In this document: positions 34,619 through 42,789 of the stretch, one piece after another
Layout: each line of letters starts with the position of its first letter
How positions within the stretch are numbered: position 1 is the stretch's first letter
Source of the DNA: Bacillota bacterium
Lineage (GTDB): Bacteria > Bacillota > Clostridia > Lachnospirales > Lachnospiraceae
Assembly: GCA_023408815.1 (NCBI GenBank)
Contig: JAEYJO010000064.1
Coordinates: 62,001 to 126,000, forward strand
Length of the DNA stretch: 64,000 bases
Direction: 5' to 3'
Translations under genes and position numbers: made by a program
Notes under the pieces: model-generated
Databases searched by the model: none
Told to the model about the DNA's origin: nothing
What the model saw: the letters and a program-made list of their open reading frames with translations, nothing else

Positions 34619-34667
34619 CATGATAAGAGTATACGGATTACTGAGAACGGAGTGAGCAGTAACCCAT

Positions 34668-35129
34668 ATGGGGGGTGGCAGATTGTTTCTTAGATTGGAA
34701 AGAAATCCTGAGCAGCAGGAGACGGAAGTAATTGTTAAATATGCGAAAATGGATCAGGACGTGAAGCGTCTCATTTCGCTTCTTCAGGCGGCGGATACAA
34801 AAATCATATGTGAATCGAAGGATGGAGAGAAAGTAGTGAAGGCCGCGGATATTTTTTATATTGAAAGCGTGGATAAACGGACATATGTTTATTGCGAAAA
34901 TGAAGTATACCGAACGCAGCTGCGTCTATATCAGCTGCTGGATATACTGTCCGATATAGATTTCGTTCAGATCAACAAGGCATGTATTTTAAATATAAAT
35001 GTTCTGGATACGATGAAGACCTTATTCAACAGCAGGATGGAAGCGACGCTGAAAAATGGGGAGCGGCTTTATGTAACAAGAAAGTATCTAAACGGCATTA
35101 AGAACAATCTGAGGGGAGAGGAATCATGA
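34668..35129 (+). CDS. LytTR DNA-binding domain protein
   Basis: A 153-residue protein without receiver domain. Residues 50-148 are a LytTR domain: EKVVKAADIFYIESVDKRTYVYCENEVYRT, then FVQINKACILNINVLDTM and LKNGERLYVTRKYLNGIKNNL. Such free-standing LytTR proteins are typically followed by a DUF3021 membrane protein, as here (4-base overlap), and the pair forms a LytTR regulatory system in which the membrane protein inhibits the regulator. The start is uncertain: ATG at 34668, or TTG at 34683 just after GGGGGGTGG. Confidence 0.88.
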   Translation: MGGGRLFLRLERNPEQQETEVIVKYAKMDQDVKRLISLLQAADTKIICESKDGEKVVKAADIFYIESVDKRTYVYCENEVYRTQLRLYQLLDILSDIDFVQINKACILNINVLDTMKTLFNSRMEATLKNGERLYVTRKYLNGIKNNLRGEES

Positions 35130-35530
35130 AGAGGATTTTAATAAACATTATGTCAACAACTGGTATCACTCTTGTCGTTTTGGCGGCGGTAGCTTTGCTG
35201 TATGGAGGCGAATGTCTTTTTGTCAGTACTGTTTTTGAGGTTCTCATAGCAAATGCCGCAGTACATCTCGGGCTTATCTTTACCAGCAAGTATGAAAACA
35301 AATATCCCATATTGGAGGCGCTCTTGAACATTACCTATGCAACAGCTGTAATCGTTATCTTCGGACTCATTTTTGACTGGTACAGCAGCACGCCCATAGG
35401 TGTGCTGCTCATTATGGTGCTGCTCATTTATGTCATAGGCTATTTTATTAGCGCCCTTGGCGCAAAAGAGGATATGGAGGAAATCAATCGCCTGCTTCGG
35501 GAACGCAAGGATTCATTTAAATTAAAATAG
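35126..35530 (+). CDS. DUF3021 family membrane protein
   Basis: A 134-residue protein with four membrane helices (about 8-30, 38-55, 66-86, 91-110) and a charged tail, matching DUF3021. In known LytTR regulatory systems this protein binds and restrains the LytTR regulator. Its last codons lie at the edge of a palindromic element: removal of the inserted DNA (35528-36165) would extend it by one residue to a TAA and put it 13 bases before the ABC ATPase start, so the present stop is created by the insertion. Confidence 0.85.
   Translation: MKRILINIMSTTGITLVVLAAVALLYGGECLFVSTVFEVLIANAAVHLGLIFTSKYENKYPILEALLNITYATAVIVIFGLIFDWYSSTPIGVLLIMVLLIYVIGYFISALGAKEDMEEINRLLRERKDSFKLK
35517..35527. repeat. 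Target-site duplication of element 1, left copy
   Basis: TTAAATTAAAA is repeated at 36166-36176. The two copies bracket both palindromic elements and are best explained as an 11-base target duplication made by element 1. Confidence 0.6.
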
Positions 35531-35871
35531 TCATTTGCGAAACTATTATATTATGCAAATTTTATGTGCCAGATTATATTTATCGACAACTTTTCACGGT
35601 GGATTTGTTTTTTTCTCCGACGTTTGCGGCTGTATTTTTAAAGGAAACCTTGAAGTAGTCATAAGCGGACGGGTCGGCAGCAAAGCGCCTCCATGTGTGC
35701 GCTGCCTAAACGCCGCATCCTTGCGGCGTTTTCCCTGAGAGCGTTGGTTTCCTTAAGAAAATACAAGCCGCTCACTAAAGGAGGCAAAAACAAACACACC
35801 GTGGAAAGTTTTAGCTAAGTTAAGAAATGGCACATAAAATTGGTGAAGGTAACGAGTTTCGCAATTACCTA
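35528..35871. mobile_element. MITE-like imperfect palindrome, element 1
   Basis: A non-coding 344-bp inverted repeat. The ends read TAGTCATTTGCGAAACT and, on the other strand, TAGGTAATTGCGAAACT. Matching interior blocks include AATTTTATGTGCCA, CACGGTG, TTTGTTTTT and AAGGAAACC; the centre holds the perfect hairpin AACGCCGCATCCTTGCGGCGTT-like arms near 35708-35731. An 11-base direct repeat TTAAATTAAAA lies outside both ends (35517-35527, and 36166-36176 after element 2). No transposase gene. A small unspaced reading frame inside (35535-35738) is an artefact of the repeat. Confidence 0.75.
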
Positions 35872-35875
35872 TTAA
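35868..35875. repeat. Target-site duplication of element 2, left copy
   Basis: CCTATTAA here and at 36162-36169 flank element 2. The sequence is made of the last four bases of element 1 (CCTA) plus the first four of the element 1 duplication (TTAA), so element 2 landed on the right edge of element 1. Confidence 0.65.
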
Positions 35876-36161
35876 GGTTAGGGTGTCAAAAGGTCCTTTA
35901 TAAATACATTCTGGTCAATATGCCCAAAACAAAAAGAACGACTGCGCCTATGTAAATATTTAGAAGTTCTTTCTCTGGATATTTGAGCCATACCAGAAAA
36001 CAAAACTGTTTGAGCGCAGCGAGTTTTTTGTTTTCTGTTATGTTTGGCGCGAATAGACTGAGAATTAGAACTTCTTATATATTGGAATTCGGAGCAGGAG
36101 TCTTTTTGTTTTGAGCATATTGACTTGAGACGTTTGCAAAAGGACCTTTTGACACCCTAAT
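35876..36161. mobile_element. MITE-like imperfect palindrome, element 2
   Basis: A non-coding 286-bp inverted repeat with a perfect 22-base terminal repeat at 35878-35899 and 36139-36160 (outer part TTAGGGTGTCAAAAGG). Interior arms also match: GTCAATATGC, CAAAACAAAAAGA, AGAAGTTCT, CAGAAAACAAAA and CTGTTTGAGCGCAG with gaps. It is bounded by the 8-base direct repeat CCTATTAA. No open frame. As RNA it would fold into one giant hairpin between the DUF3021 and ABC genes. Confidence 0.8.
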
Positions 36162-36195
36162 CCTATTAAATTAAAATTATAAAGGGAGAAAAATT

Positions 36196-36891
36196 TTGAA
36201 GGCTATATTAAAAGCGGAAAACATTATTAAGGATTTTGAAAAGGAAAGGGTCATCAAAGGCGTTTCTTTGGATATTTACGAAAATACATTTACGGCGATA
36301 CTCGGTCCCAGCGGCTCGGGAAAGTCCACCCTGCTGAACATTCTGTCGGGTCTTATACGCCCTACGCAGGGAAGCGTGAAGTACGGGGATGAGGTAATGA
36401 CTTCATGGTCCGAAAAAAGGCTTGCCGATTGGAAACGTACCGAAGCCGGGAATATATTCCAGGAATATTTGCTGTTAGAGAATCTGACGGTGGAAGAAAA
36501 TATAAAAATCGGCGTCAGCCCGAAAAAGGGCGCCCTTTCTTTCGAACGCCTGGTTCGTATTCTCGAAATCGACGACATATTGGGCAAATTTCCGGCACAG
36601 CTCTCCGGTGGTCAGAAGCAGCGCACTGCAATCGCACGTGCAGTTATCAAAGGCCCCGGCCTTTTGTTTTGCGATGAAGCTACGGGAGCTTTGGACGAAG
36701 AAAACAGCAAAAAGGTAGTAGGGCTGCTGCATGACCTAAAATCGGTCTTCGGTATCGCCGTTTTGTTCACCACACATAATCAGCAGATCGCCAAAACGGC
36801 AGACCGCATTTTGACGATGAAGAACGGGATGATATACCAGGACGTTCGAAATGATGCTCCGATAACGGCCGATGCCATGATATGGGGGTAA
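36196..36891 (+). CDS. ABC transporter ATP-binding protein
   Basis: A 231-residue ATPase that starts at TTG behind AAGGGAG. Walker A GPSGSGKST, Q-loop FQEYLLLENL, signature LSGGQKQRTAIARAV, Walker B LLFCDEATGALDEEN, switch TTHNQQI. The 'CDEATGALD' form is that of ATPases serving FtsX permeases. It overlaps or nearly abuts the permease gene downstream. Before the palindromic insertions it would have directly followed the LytTR-DUF3021 genes, its probable regulators. Confidence 0.93.
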   Translation: MKAILKAENIIKDFEKERVIKGVSLDIYENTFTAILGPSGSGKSTLLNILSGLIRPTQGSVKYGDEVMTSWSEKRLADWKRTEAGNIFQEYLLLENLTVEENIKIGVSPKKGALSFERLVRILEIDDILGKFPAQLSGGQKQRTAIARAVIKGPGLLFCDEATGALDEENSKKVVGLLHDLKSVFGIAVLFTTHNQQIAKTADRILTMKNGMIYQDVRNDAPITADAMIWG

Positions 36892-36893
36892 AT

Positions 36894-38582
36894 ATGAGAC
36901 TATTGTATAAGCAATTAACAATGGAAGTGCGGAAAAATAAAGTATTCGTATGGCTGCTGTTTGTACTCATCTCTTTGAGTGCACTATCTTTTTATTTTGT
37001 GAAATTTTCTATCGACGGCAATATGTCCGTACTGGAATCGCTTCCATGTCTTAGCACAAATCAATTGCAATATAAAAATGCGCTGGAGTCCAATACATCA
37101 TTGGCATATTCCTTTTTCTTTTCCATGCTGGGTCTGACTTGCTTTGTTTTTTTCATGTTTTTTTATCGCTTTTTCAGATCGAATACAAAGAGTTTCGGGT
37201 GCCTGAAAGCGCTGGGCTTCACCGATAGGTCGCTGCGTTTTTATTTTGTATTATTTACTGCGGTGATGTCTGTTACCGGTTCTCTTACCGGGCTGGCGGG
37301 AGGATATTTTTTATCGGACATTCTCATAAGAGCCAACATGAGAACCTATTCCGTTACGGGCCTTATAAAGGGTATTGCTCCTTTTACCGTCATGGCAGGA
37401 TTCTTAGGTGCGGCGGCGATTCTTTGTCTGAGCGCCTTTCTGTGCTATTTCTTTGTACGGGGCAGGGAGCCGGGAGCATTGATCGCGGGAAGGAAAGGAA
37501 GCGACGTTCGAAAGACCTTACTGATGGCCGATAGAATTGTGAGGTTTCTTCCTGTAAAAAATAAATTCCCGTTTCGGATTGCATTAAGAAAGCCCCTTGC
37601 ACTGTCTCTTATCTTTGTGGCGGTAACGGCCTTCAACGTCTGTATTATCTTGGGACAGTCCTTGAATTCCAGCAGTCAAAAGGTTTTTGATTCTCAAATG
37701 CTGGGCCATAATTATGATTTTGATACGAGGTATCCTGTTTATATGGAGGAACCTCTGCCTTTTGAAGGATTGCCTTATCTCTATCATGAAGCCGGACTGA
37801 TAGCGGGCGGCTATGAGATAGAGCAGACAATAATCGGATTGTATGGCTTGAACGAATTATATGAGCTTCAGGATATGGATAAGAGGCTGCTGTCCGTTCC
37901 TGATGCGGGCAGTATCTATATTAATCCGGGGCTGGCGGAGTTGTATGGAGTCCGGAAAGGAGATCCGCTTCCTGTTTTTATAGACGGCAGAGAATATACT
38001 TTTATCGTAGCCGGAATTGCCGCCAATGCAAAGGCTGAAAGCATTTTGGCAAATGCCGCACAGCTGGCGGAGATAATGAGAATACCGGCAGGAGCCTGTA
38101 ATGGCGTCTGGACCATGGAAAAACCTGCGGGCGGAGGGGAAACGACCGATAGGGAACAGCGTATCCTGGGGCTGGAAAAAGATGAGGTATCGAACAATAC
38201 CAGTGCCGTCATCAACCAAGTCATTGGAGGGATCGTAGGTGGAATTCTGCTGTTTTTGGCAGTTTATGTAAATTTTCAGGATAATAAGCAGGATATGGTT
38301 ATCCTGAATTTATTGGGTTATTCGTTTAAGGATATTAGCAGGATGCTGATAGATATTTACAGACCTATTTTATGGGCGGCTTTTTTTCTGACAATCGTTC
38401 CAAGTATATCGATGGCCGGGTTCATCCAGCGGTCACTGTCCGTTTCAATTAAGGATTATATACCGTTTGGAACGAATGCCGTAATAATTGTTCTGCTATT
38501 TATTTCGCTGAATATCATATACACATCGGGGCAGACAGTACTTTTATACAATATACGAAAAAACATTAAAAAATGGGTATAA
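36894..38582 (+). CDS. FtsX-domain ABC transporter permease
   Basis: A permease of about 562 residues with eight or so membrane helices. An N-terminal helix, a first FtsX block (about residues 60-185), a linker with the extracellular region (about 235-430: YMEEPLPFEGLPYL, INPGLAELYGVRKGDPLPVF), then a second FtsX block to the end. It is smaller than the two-domain exporter at 26697 and of a different branch. Paired with the ATPase just upstream. ATG at 36894 is preferred to one 12 bases earlier, since GGGGG lies between. Confidence 0.88.
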   Translation: MRLLYKQLTMEVRKNKVFVWLLFVLISLSALSFYFVKFSIDGNMSVLESLPCLSTNQLQYKNALESNTSLAYSFFFSMLGLTCFVFFMFFYRFFRSNTKSFGCLKALGFTDRSLRFYFVLFTAVMSVTGSLTGLAGGYFLSDILIRANMRTYSVTGLIKGIAPFTVMAGFLGAAAILCLSAFLCYFFVRGREPGALIAGRKGSDVRKTLLMADRIVRFLPVKNKFPFRIALRKPLALSLIFVAVTAFNVCIILGQSLNSSSQKVFDSQMLGHNYDFDTRYPVYMEEPLPFEGLPYLYHEAGLIAGGYEIEQTIIGLYGLNELYELQDMDKRLLSVPDAGSIYINPGLAELYGVRKGDPLPVFIDGREYTFIVAGIAANAKAESILANAAQLAEIMRIPAGACNGVWTMEKPAGGGETTDREQRILGLEKDEVSNNTSAVINQVIGGIVGGILLFLAVYVNFQDNKQDMVILNLLGYSFKDISRMLIDIYRPILWAAFFLTIVPSISMAGFIQRSLSVSIKDYIPFGTNAVIIVLLFISLNIIYTSGQTVLLYNIRKNIKKWV

Positions 38583-38602
38583 AAATTTTTTTGAAAATTC
38601 TC

Positions 38603-38633
38603 TTGACTTAAACTTAACTCCAAGGTGTAGTAT
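38603..38633 (+). promoter_or_regulatory. MerR-type promoter with 19-bp spacer
   Basis: TTGACT (38603-38608) and TAGTAT (38628-38633) are 19 bases apart, which is too long for normal sigma-70 promoters but standard for MerR-activated ones. The spacer contains the degenerate dyad ACTTAAACTTAACTCCAAGGT-type text (ACTTAA to AAGGT), as seen in clostridial promoters of aldo/keto reductases under AdhR/SoxR-like MerR proteins. No MerR gene is in this window. Confidence 0.65.
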
Positions 38634-38742
38634 TTTAATAAATGGAAAATAAAAGCTTTTAACGAGTGATTTTCCGATGTCCCAGGAAAGGGTGATATAT
38701 ATTAATTTGCGAAACAATAGGGAGAAAGGTGTGGTTATTAAG

Positions 38743-39858
38743 ATGAAGAAACTGGGCTTTGGTTGTATGAGACTTCCCATGAAGCAGGGGAAAAATGAAT
38801 TGGAAGTGGACTATGAGCAGTTCAACCAGATGATCGACGCATTTTTTAAGGAGGGTTTTTGCTATTTCGATACTGCCCACGGCTATATTGGAGGGCAAAG
38901 TGAGACGGCGATCAGAGAATGTCTGGTAAAGAGGTATCCGAGAGAGTCTTACATCCTTACCGACAAATTGACTTCCAGCTATTTCGAGAAAGAGGAGGAA
39001 ATTATCCCATTATTTGAAAGGCAGCTTGAGAATACGGGAGTAGAGTATTTCGATTATTATCTGATGCATGCCTTGAATTCCGATTATTATGCGAAATACG
39101 TGGAATGTCATGCCTTCGAAATTGCCAGGCAGCTGAAGGCGGAAGGCAGGATCAAGCATATCGGTATTTCCTTTCATGACAAGGCGGCGGTGTTAGATAA
39201 AATTCTAAGCGAGCAGCCTGATATCGAGGTGGTGCAGATACAGTTCAACTATGCGGATTATGATGATCCGGGCATTGAAAGTTATCTCTGCTATCAGGTA
39301 TGCGAGAAGCATAATAAGCCGGTTATTGTAATGGAGCCGGTAAAAGGCGGCGGACTTGTGAATTTGCCGAAGGCGGCGGAGATTATTTTGGATGAGTGTA
39401 GGGACGGAGCGAGCTATGCAAGCTACGCCATTCGTTTTTGCGCTTCCTTTGACAAGGTGTTCATGGTTCTCAGCGGAATGAGCACGATAGGACAGATGGA
39501 AGATAATCTCAGCTATATGAAGGATTTCATTCCTTTTACGGAGAAAGAATTCGAGCTGATAGGGCATGTCAGGGAAATAATTAAGAATCAGGACATGATT
39601 CCATGTACGGCCTGCAGATACTGTGTGGACGGATGTCCCGTACATATAGCGATTCCCGACCTGTTCGCGTGCTACAATGCGAAAAAACAATATAACGATT
39701 GGAACAGCGATGTCTATTACAGCGTGAGCACTAAGGACAGAGGAGCAGCTTCCGACTGTATCAAATGCGGAAAATGCGAGAAGGTTTGTCCTCAGCATAT
39801 AAAAATCAGGCTGAATCTGGAGGATGTCAGAGAGATGTTCGAGAAGAATAGACAGTAA
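38743..39858 (+). CDS. Aldo/keto reductase with C-terminal ferredoxin domain
   Basis: A 371-residue protein. Residues 1-270 are an aldo/keto reductase barrel: GFGCMRLPM, catalytic Asp and the Tyr region in YFDTAHGYIGGQSE, Lys in LTDKLTS and His in YLMHALNS. The C-terminal 80 residues add two Fe-S motifs, CTACRYCVDGCPVHI and CIKCGKCEKVCPQHI. In Clostridia such fusions probably use ferredoxin as well as NAD(P)H. ATG at 38743 gives the family N-terminus MKKLGFG; the longer frame is unlikely. A MerR-type promoter lies upstream, so oxidative or aldehyde stress may induce it. Confidence 0.92.
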   Translation: MKKLGFGCMRLPMKQGKNELEVDYEQFNQMIDAFFKEGFCYFDTAHGYIGGQSETAIRECLVKRYPRESYILTDKLTSSYFEKEEEIIPLFERQLENTGVEYFDYYLMHALNSDYYAKYVECHAFEIARQLKAEGRIKHIGISFHDKAAVLDKILSEQPDIEVVQIQFNYADYDDPGIESYLCYQVCEKHNKPVIVMEPVKGGGLVNLPKAAEIILDECRDGASYASYAIRFCASFDKVFMVLSGMSTIGQMEDNLSYMKDFIPFTEKEFELIGHVREIIKNQDMIPCTACRYCVDGCPVHIAIPDLFACYNAKKQYNDWNSDVYYSVSTKDRGAASDCIKCGKCEKVCPQHIKIRLNLEDVREMFEKNRQ

Positions 39859-39894
39859 TATATTTTAATTCAATACATTTAAAAATATCATATC

Positions 39895-39944
39895 GAGCTT
39901 GTTCAGGAGCCTCATAATGAGTATCTTGAATAAGCTCTTTTTTT
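39895..39944 (+). terminator. Rho-independent terminator after aldo/keto reductase
   Basis: GAGCTTGTTCAGGA (39895-39908) pairs with TCTTGAATAAGCTC (39924-39937) with two G-U pairs; seven T follow. The rest of the 39859-40222 gap holds an AT-rich stretch and the promoter of the next gene. Confidence 0.85.
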
Positions 39945-40047
39945 ATCCTCATCAGTCCTGAATAATGTATCGGTTTCGAAAAAAATATTGGAAATATAAA
40001 GACAAAAAATAATGATATCATATTTTTTCATATAATTCATTAAATCA

Positions 40048-40077
40048 CTTACAAAAAGTCATAAAATTTGTTATAAT
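40048..40077 (+). promoter_or_regulatory. Probable promoter of the CarD-like gene
   Basis: CTTACA (40048-40053), 18 bases, TATAAT (40072-40077). The transcript would start near 40084 and have an untranslated leader of about 140 bases. Confidence 0.5.
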
Positions 40078-40117
40078 AATAAATATAGAATAAACAACTA
40101 GTAATTATTGGGCAGAC

Positions 40118-40166
40118 GGAAGGATGCGGTTCACTCTAATTCACTGAGTGTAAGGATTCCTTTTTT
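40118..40166 (+). promoter_or_regulatory. Possible attenuator-like hairpin in the CarD-like leader
   Basis: GGAA at 40118 can pair with TTCC ending at 40160 and CACTC with GAGTG inside, followed by six T, all between promoter and start codon. The stem is interrupted, so a true attenuator is uncertain. Confidence 0.35.
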
Positions 40167-40222
40167 AGTTATATTAATAATGATGGTAATAATAATCAGA
40201 CAAGAAAATAGGAGTAATTTAA

Positions 40223-40753
40223 ATGTTTAAAATCGGTGATTATGTAGTAGTCAACTCAAATTATGGAATATGTAAAATCGAGGATATTGCATATTTAGAT
40301 ATTTCTATGGCCGTCAAGGATGAACTTTATTACCTTATGACTCCATTGGAAGAAGCAGGTGCAAAAATATATATTCCCGTAGGTGGAACTAAACATAAAA
40401 TTCGCAAAGTCATTAATGAAGAGGAAGCGTGGAAAATAATTGATGAGGTTCCGGAAATAGAAGAAATGCTGATCGATGACAGCAGATTATGTGAAAAAAA
40501 ATACAAAGAAGCTATCCAAAGCTGTGAGCCTGAAATATTAATCAGTATTATTAAAAGCATGTATTACAAGATGAGAAAAAGAGGTGCACAAGGAAAGAAA
40601 GATACGGTTATAGATGAGCGTTACTTTAAGATTGCAGAGAATAATCTATATGAAGAGCTGGCCTTTGCTTTAGGAAAAAATAAAAATGAGATGCAGAAAT
40701 TAATTATAGATAGAATTAAGAAAAAGAATTTGCCCGTATCCGACCGTGAATAA
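40223..40753 (+). CDS. CarD family transcriptional regulator-like protein
   Basis: A 176-residue protein. The N-terminal part FKIGDYVVVNSNYGICKIEDI, then LMTPLEEAGAKIYIPVGGTKHKIRKVI, matches the CarD/CdnL/TRCF RNA-polymerase-interaction domain (a small Tudor-like fold); the C-terminal half is helical and charged. Such proteins bind the RNA polymerase beta subunit and adjust open-complex formation, and in clostridia several short paralogues exist. Single gene with its own promoter and a shared bidirectional terminator. Confidence 0.85.
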   Translation: MFKIGDYVVVNSNYGICKIEDIAYLDISMAVKDELYYLMTPLEEAGAKIYIPVGGTKHKIRKVINEEEAWKIIDEVPEIEEMLIDDSRLCEKKYKEAIQSCEPEILISIIKSMYYKMRKRGAQGKKDTVIDERYFKIAENNLYEELAFALGKNKNEMQKLIIDRIKKKNLPVSDRE

Positions 40754-40783
40754 CCTTGCAATGCATGGCAGAATGATCCGATA

Positions 40784-40814
40784 AAAGGCGCAGGGATTCG
40801 TTCCCTGCGCCTTT
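40784..40814. terminator. Bidirectional terminator
   Basis: AAAGGCGCAGGGA (40784-40796) pairs perfectly with TCCCTGCGCCTTT (40802-40814), loop of five bases. It lies between convergent genes; the T-run is slightly better on the minus strand. Confidence 0.85.
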
Positions 40815-40830
40815 AAGGTGTAAATCAACC

Positions 40831-42525
40831 TTATTCCATCATGAAGTTGGATACACCAATATTATTCAGTGATATATTCGGTTTACATCTGTAGTTTCTT
40901 CTGAAATTCTTTGACGGACATACTTGTAATAAATAACTTCCGCTGTATGGAACTTCGAATTCAAAGTACCCAAAGCAAGGTACACATTTGTAAGATAATA
41001 GAACCTGAGTGTTGCAGAATATTTGATAAAGTCTCAGCTCCCACTCATGCTCGCTGCAGCAGGAACATCCCTTGATATAACCGGCGATGAGCCCCGGGGT
41101 AATCATACATACCGGGCAAGGCGGACATTCCGGGCAAGCGGGACAAGGCGGACATATAACCGGTTCCGGGCAAACTGGACAAGGCGGACATACCGGGCAG
41201 GCAACCGGTTCCGGACAAGCCGGGCATACCGGACAAGGCATAGGTTCCGGACATGCAGGACAAACCGGACAAGTAACCGGCTCCGGACAAACCGGACAAG
41301 GCAAAGGCTCCGGGCAAATCGGGCAAGGAAGCGGTTCCGGGCAAGTGGGATAAATCGGGCAAGGAGCTGGTTCCGGACAAACCGGACAAACAACGGCCTC
41401 AGGACTAACCGTACTGGGAGCAGTCTCCGGGGGCGTAGGCAGAGGCTGCATTGTTTCAGGAACAGGAGTGGTAGGAGCAACAGGAAGAACTGCTTCTCCG
41501 GTTTCGCACATTACGCCTCCGACAAAAGGTGGAAGATGGAATTCGAAACCGCTGTTTTGATTTACGGCAAATGAATTCAGGGCAACATTGCCGGTAATAT
41601 GTCCCCCTGTTGAGTGAGCATGAAACATGGCTTGTGGAGCCAGAATGCTTCCCCAGATTGCAGCAGGAACTTCCATAAATATATTTTTAGCGTCCTCAAA
41701 TACATAGAGAGTATGGTCTGCTCTGCCCCGTTCTCCCATAAGACCATATTGCAGGTGTGCATTATCTCCCGTTCTCAGCTTTACAATAACAAGGCTGCCT
41801 TCCGGCACTTCGGCGCGAAGCCCCTTCTTTAAAATACCGTTTGGAACATCGATCTGGAATACATTCTGCTGCGGATTGCTGCCGCGAAGGATCCATTCGT
41901 GGAAATTATCGACGATTTCCCCGTTTGCGGGTAAATCTTCAATACAACTCTTATAATTCTCAATACTGTTTCTCGCATTCCTGAAGAAACCGGAAGTATC
42001 TGCGTTAATCCGGCTTGCAGGAATGAATCTTGGTACATCGTAGCTCGGGATAACATAATGATCCCCTTTTTCACTGGGCTTCCAATAAGGGCTGCCGGAA
42101 TCGGAGTGATATAAAGACTCTAATTGCTGTACCTGTCCGGGTTCTCCGCTTTTACCTATTAAATAGGTACTTCCCTTGTCAGCACGGAAGTTGCCTCCTG
42201 CAACAACATGACCAACCACGCCCAAAGGGCCGTTCATTGAAACATTATTCCCTACAAGAAATCTTACCATATCAGGGGAATAGCCTATATCTACCGGTTC
42301 TATACCGGATCCAAAGGAAAGACTAAGGCCTCTAGGGCTGACAAAGTTTCCGCCAACAGCCATTGCGCCGTTAGTATCCACGATGTTATTAGCATTGCCG
42401 AAAACAATAGCGTTAAATTGAGAAGCGACGCCGAAGGGCTGCCCCGTAACATCGTTCCAGCGAATATCGTCATAGGGAATGCCTACTTTTGATGTAATCT
42501 TATTACTAGTAATATTATAATCCAA
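40831..42525 (-). CDS. Choice-of-anchor A domain protein with Cys-Pro repeat tract
   Basis: A 564-residue protein, TTG start with AGGAG ten bases upstream. Residues about 25-345 form a choice-of-anchor A domain (FNAIVFGNANNIVDTNGAMAVGGNF, VVGHVVAGGNF, WGSILAPQAMFHAHSTGGHITGNV), a beta-helical surface module. Residues about 385-485 are a low-complexity tract of CPVCPEP-type units with 24 cysteines. A final 80-residue region is also Cys-rich (GCSCCSEHEWELRLYQIFCN). There is no signal peptide or sortase motif at either end, which argues against ordinary secretion and for a spore-surface or cytoplasm-assembled layer. Function unknown. Confidence 0.85.
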   Translation of the reverse strand: MDYNITSNKITSKVGIPYDDIRWNDVTGQPFGVASQFNAIVFGNANNIVDTNGAMAVGGNFVSPRGLSLSFGSGIEPVDIGYSPDMVRFLVGNNVSMNGPLGVVGHVVAGGNFRADKGSTYLIGKSGEPGQVQQLESLYHSDSGSPYWKPSEKGDHYVIPSYDVPRFIPASRINADTSGFFRNARNSIENYKSCIEDLPANGEIVDNFHEWILRGSNPQQNVFQIDVPNGILKKGLRAEVPEGSLVIVKLRTGDNAHLQYGLMGERGRADHTLYVFEDAKNIFMEVPAAIWGSILAPQAMFHAHSTGGHITGNVALNSFAVNQNSGFEFHLPPFVGGVMCETGEAVLPVAPTTPVPETMQPLPTPPETAPSTVSPEAVVCPVCPEPAPCPIYPTCPEPLPCPICPEPLPCPVCPEPVTCPVCPACPEPMPCPVCPACPEPVACPVCPPCPVCPEPVICPPCPACPECPPCPVCMITPGLIAGYIKGCSCCSEHEWELRLYQIFCNTQVLLSYKCVPCFGYFEFEVPYSGSYLLQVCPSKNFRRNYRCKPNISLNNIGVSNFMME

Positions 42526-42639
42526 TCTAATCTAACTCCTATGAAATACCTTGGATTTCATAATCCTCATTCTTACTACAATGTATTCAAAAAAGGGATA
42601 ATCGTGCAAACGATGAGGGATTTTAGGAGGAATAATTTT

Positions 42640-42714
42640 ATGTCGTCGAAAAATATTGTTAAAAAATTAATTATTCTTGCCTTGGACGAAACTCCAAGTC
42701 ATAATTGTACTTAA
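42640..42714 (+). CDS. Possible 24-residue peptide gene
   Basis: ATG at 42640 follows a near-perfect ribosome site, TTTTAGGAGG, at nine bases; the frame MSSKNIVKKLIILALDETP ends SHNCT and stops with TAA. It is a basic amphipathic start, short hydrophobic part and a tail ending Cys-Thr. No family recognised. It lies between the anchor A gene (opposite strand) and a flavodoxin gene 75 bases on, so it may be a leader peptide or small membrane peptide, or a chance frame. Confidence 0.4.
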   Translation: MSSKNIVKKLIILALDETPSHNCT

Positions 42715-42789
42715 AGCTAGTATGCTGTACCAATAGAAAATAGTTAACATAAGTAAGCTATGGATAAAATGTTTTTAGGAGGAAATAAC

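Noticed and set aside
35535..35738. 67-residue open frame after DUF3021
   Set aside because: It lies fully within the left arm and centre of palindromic element 1 and has no ribosome site.
41080..41400. Tandem short DNA repeats that might be taken for a CRISPR array
   Set aside because: Units are 9-15 bases, vary continuously, have no spacers and lie in frame within a coding region.
41023..41574. Long open frames on the plus strand opposite the choice-of-anchor A gene, rich in Arg/Thr or Gly/Gln repeats
   Set aside because: They are the antisense reading of the Cys-Pro repeat tract; repeated codons leave all frames open. No ribosome site and no family.
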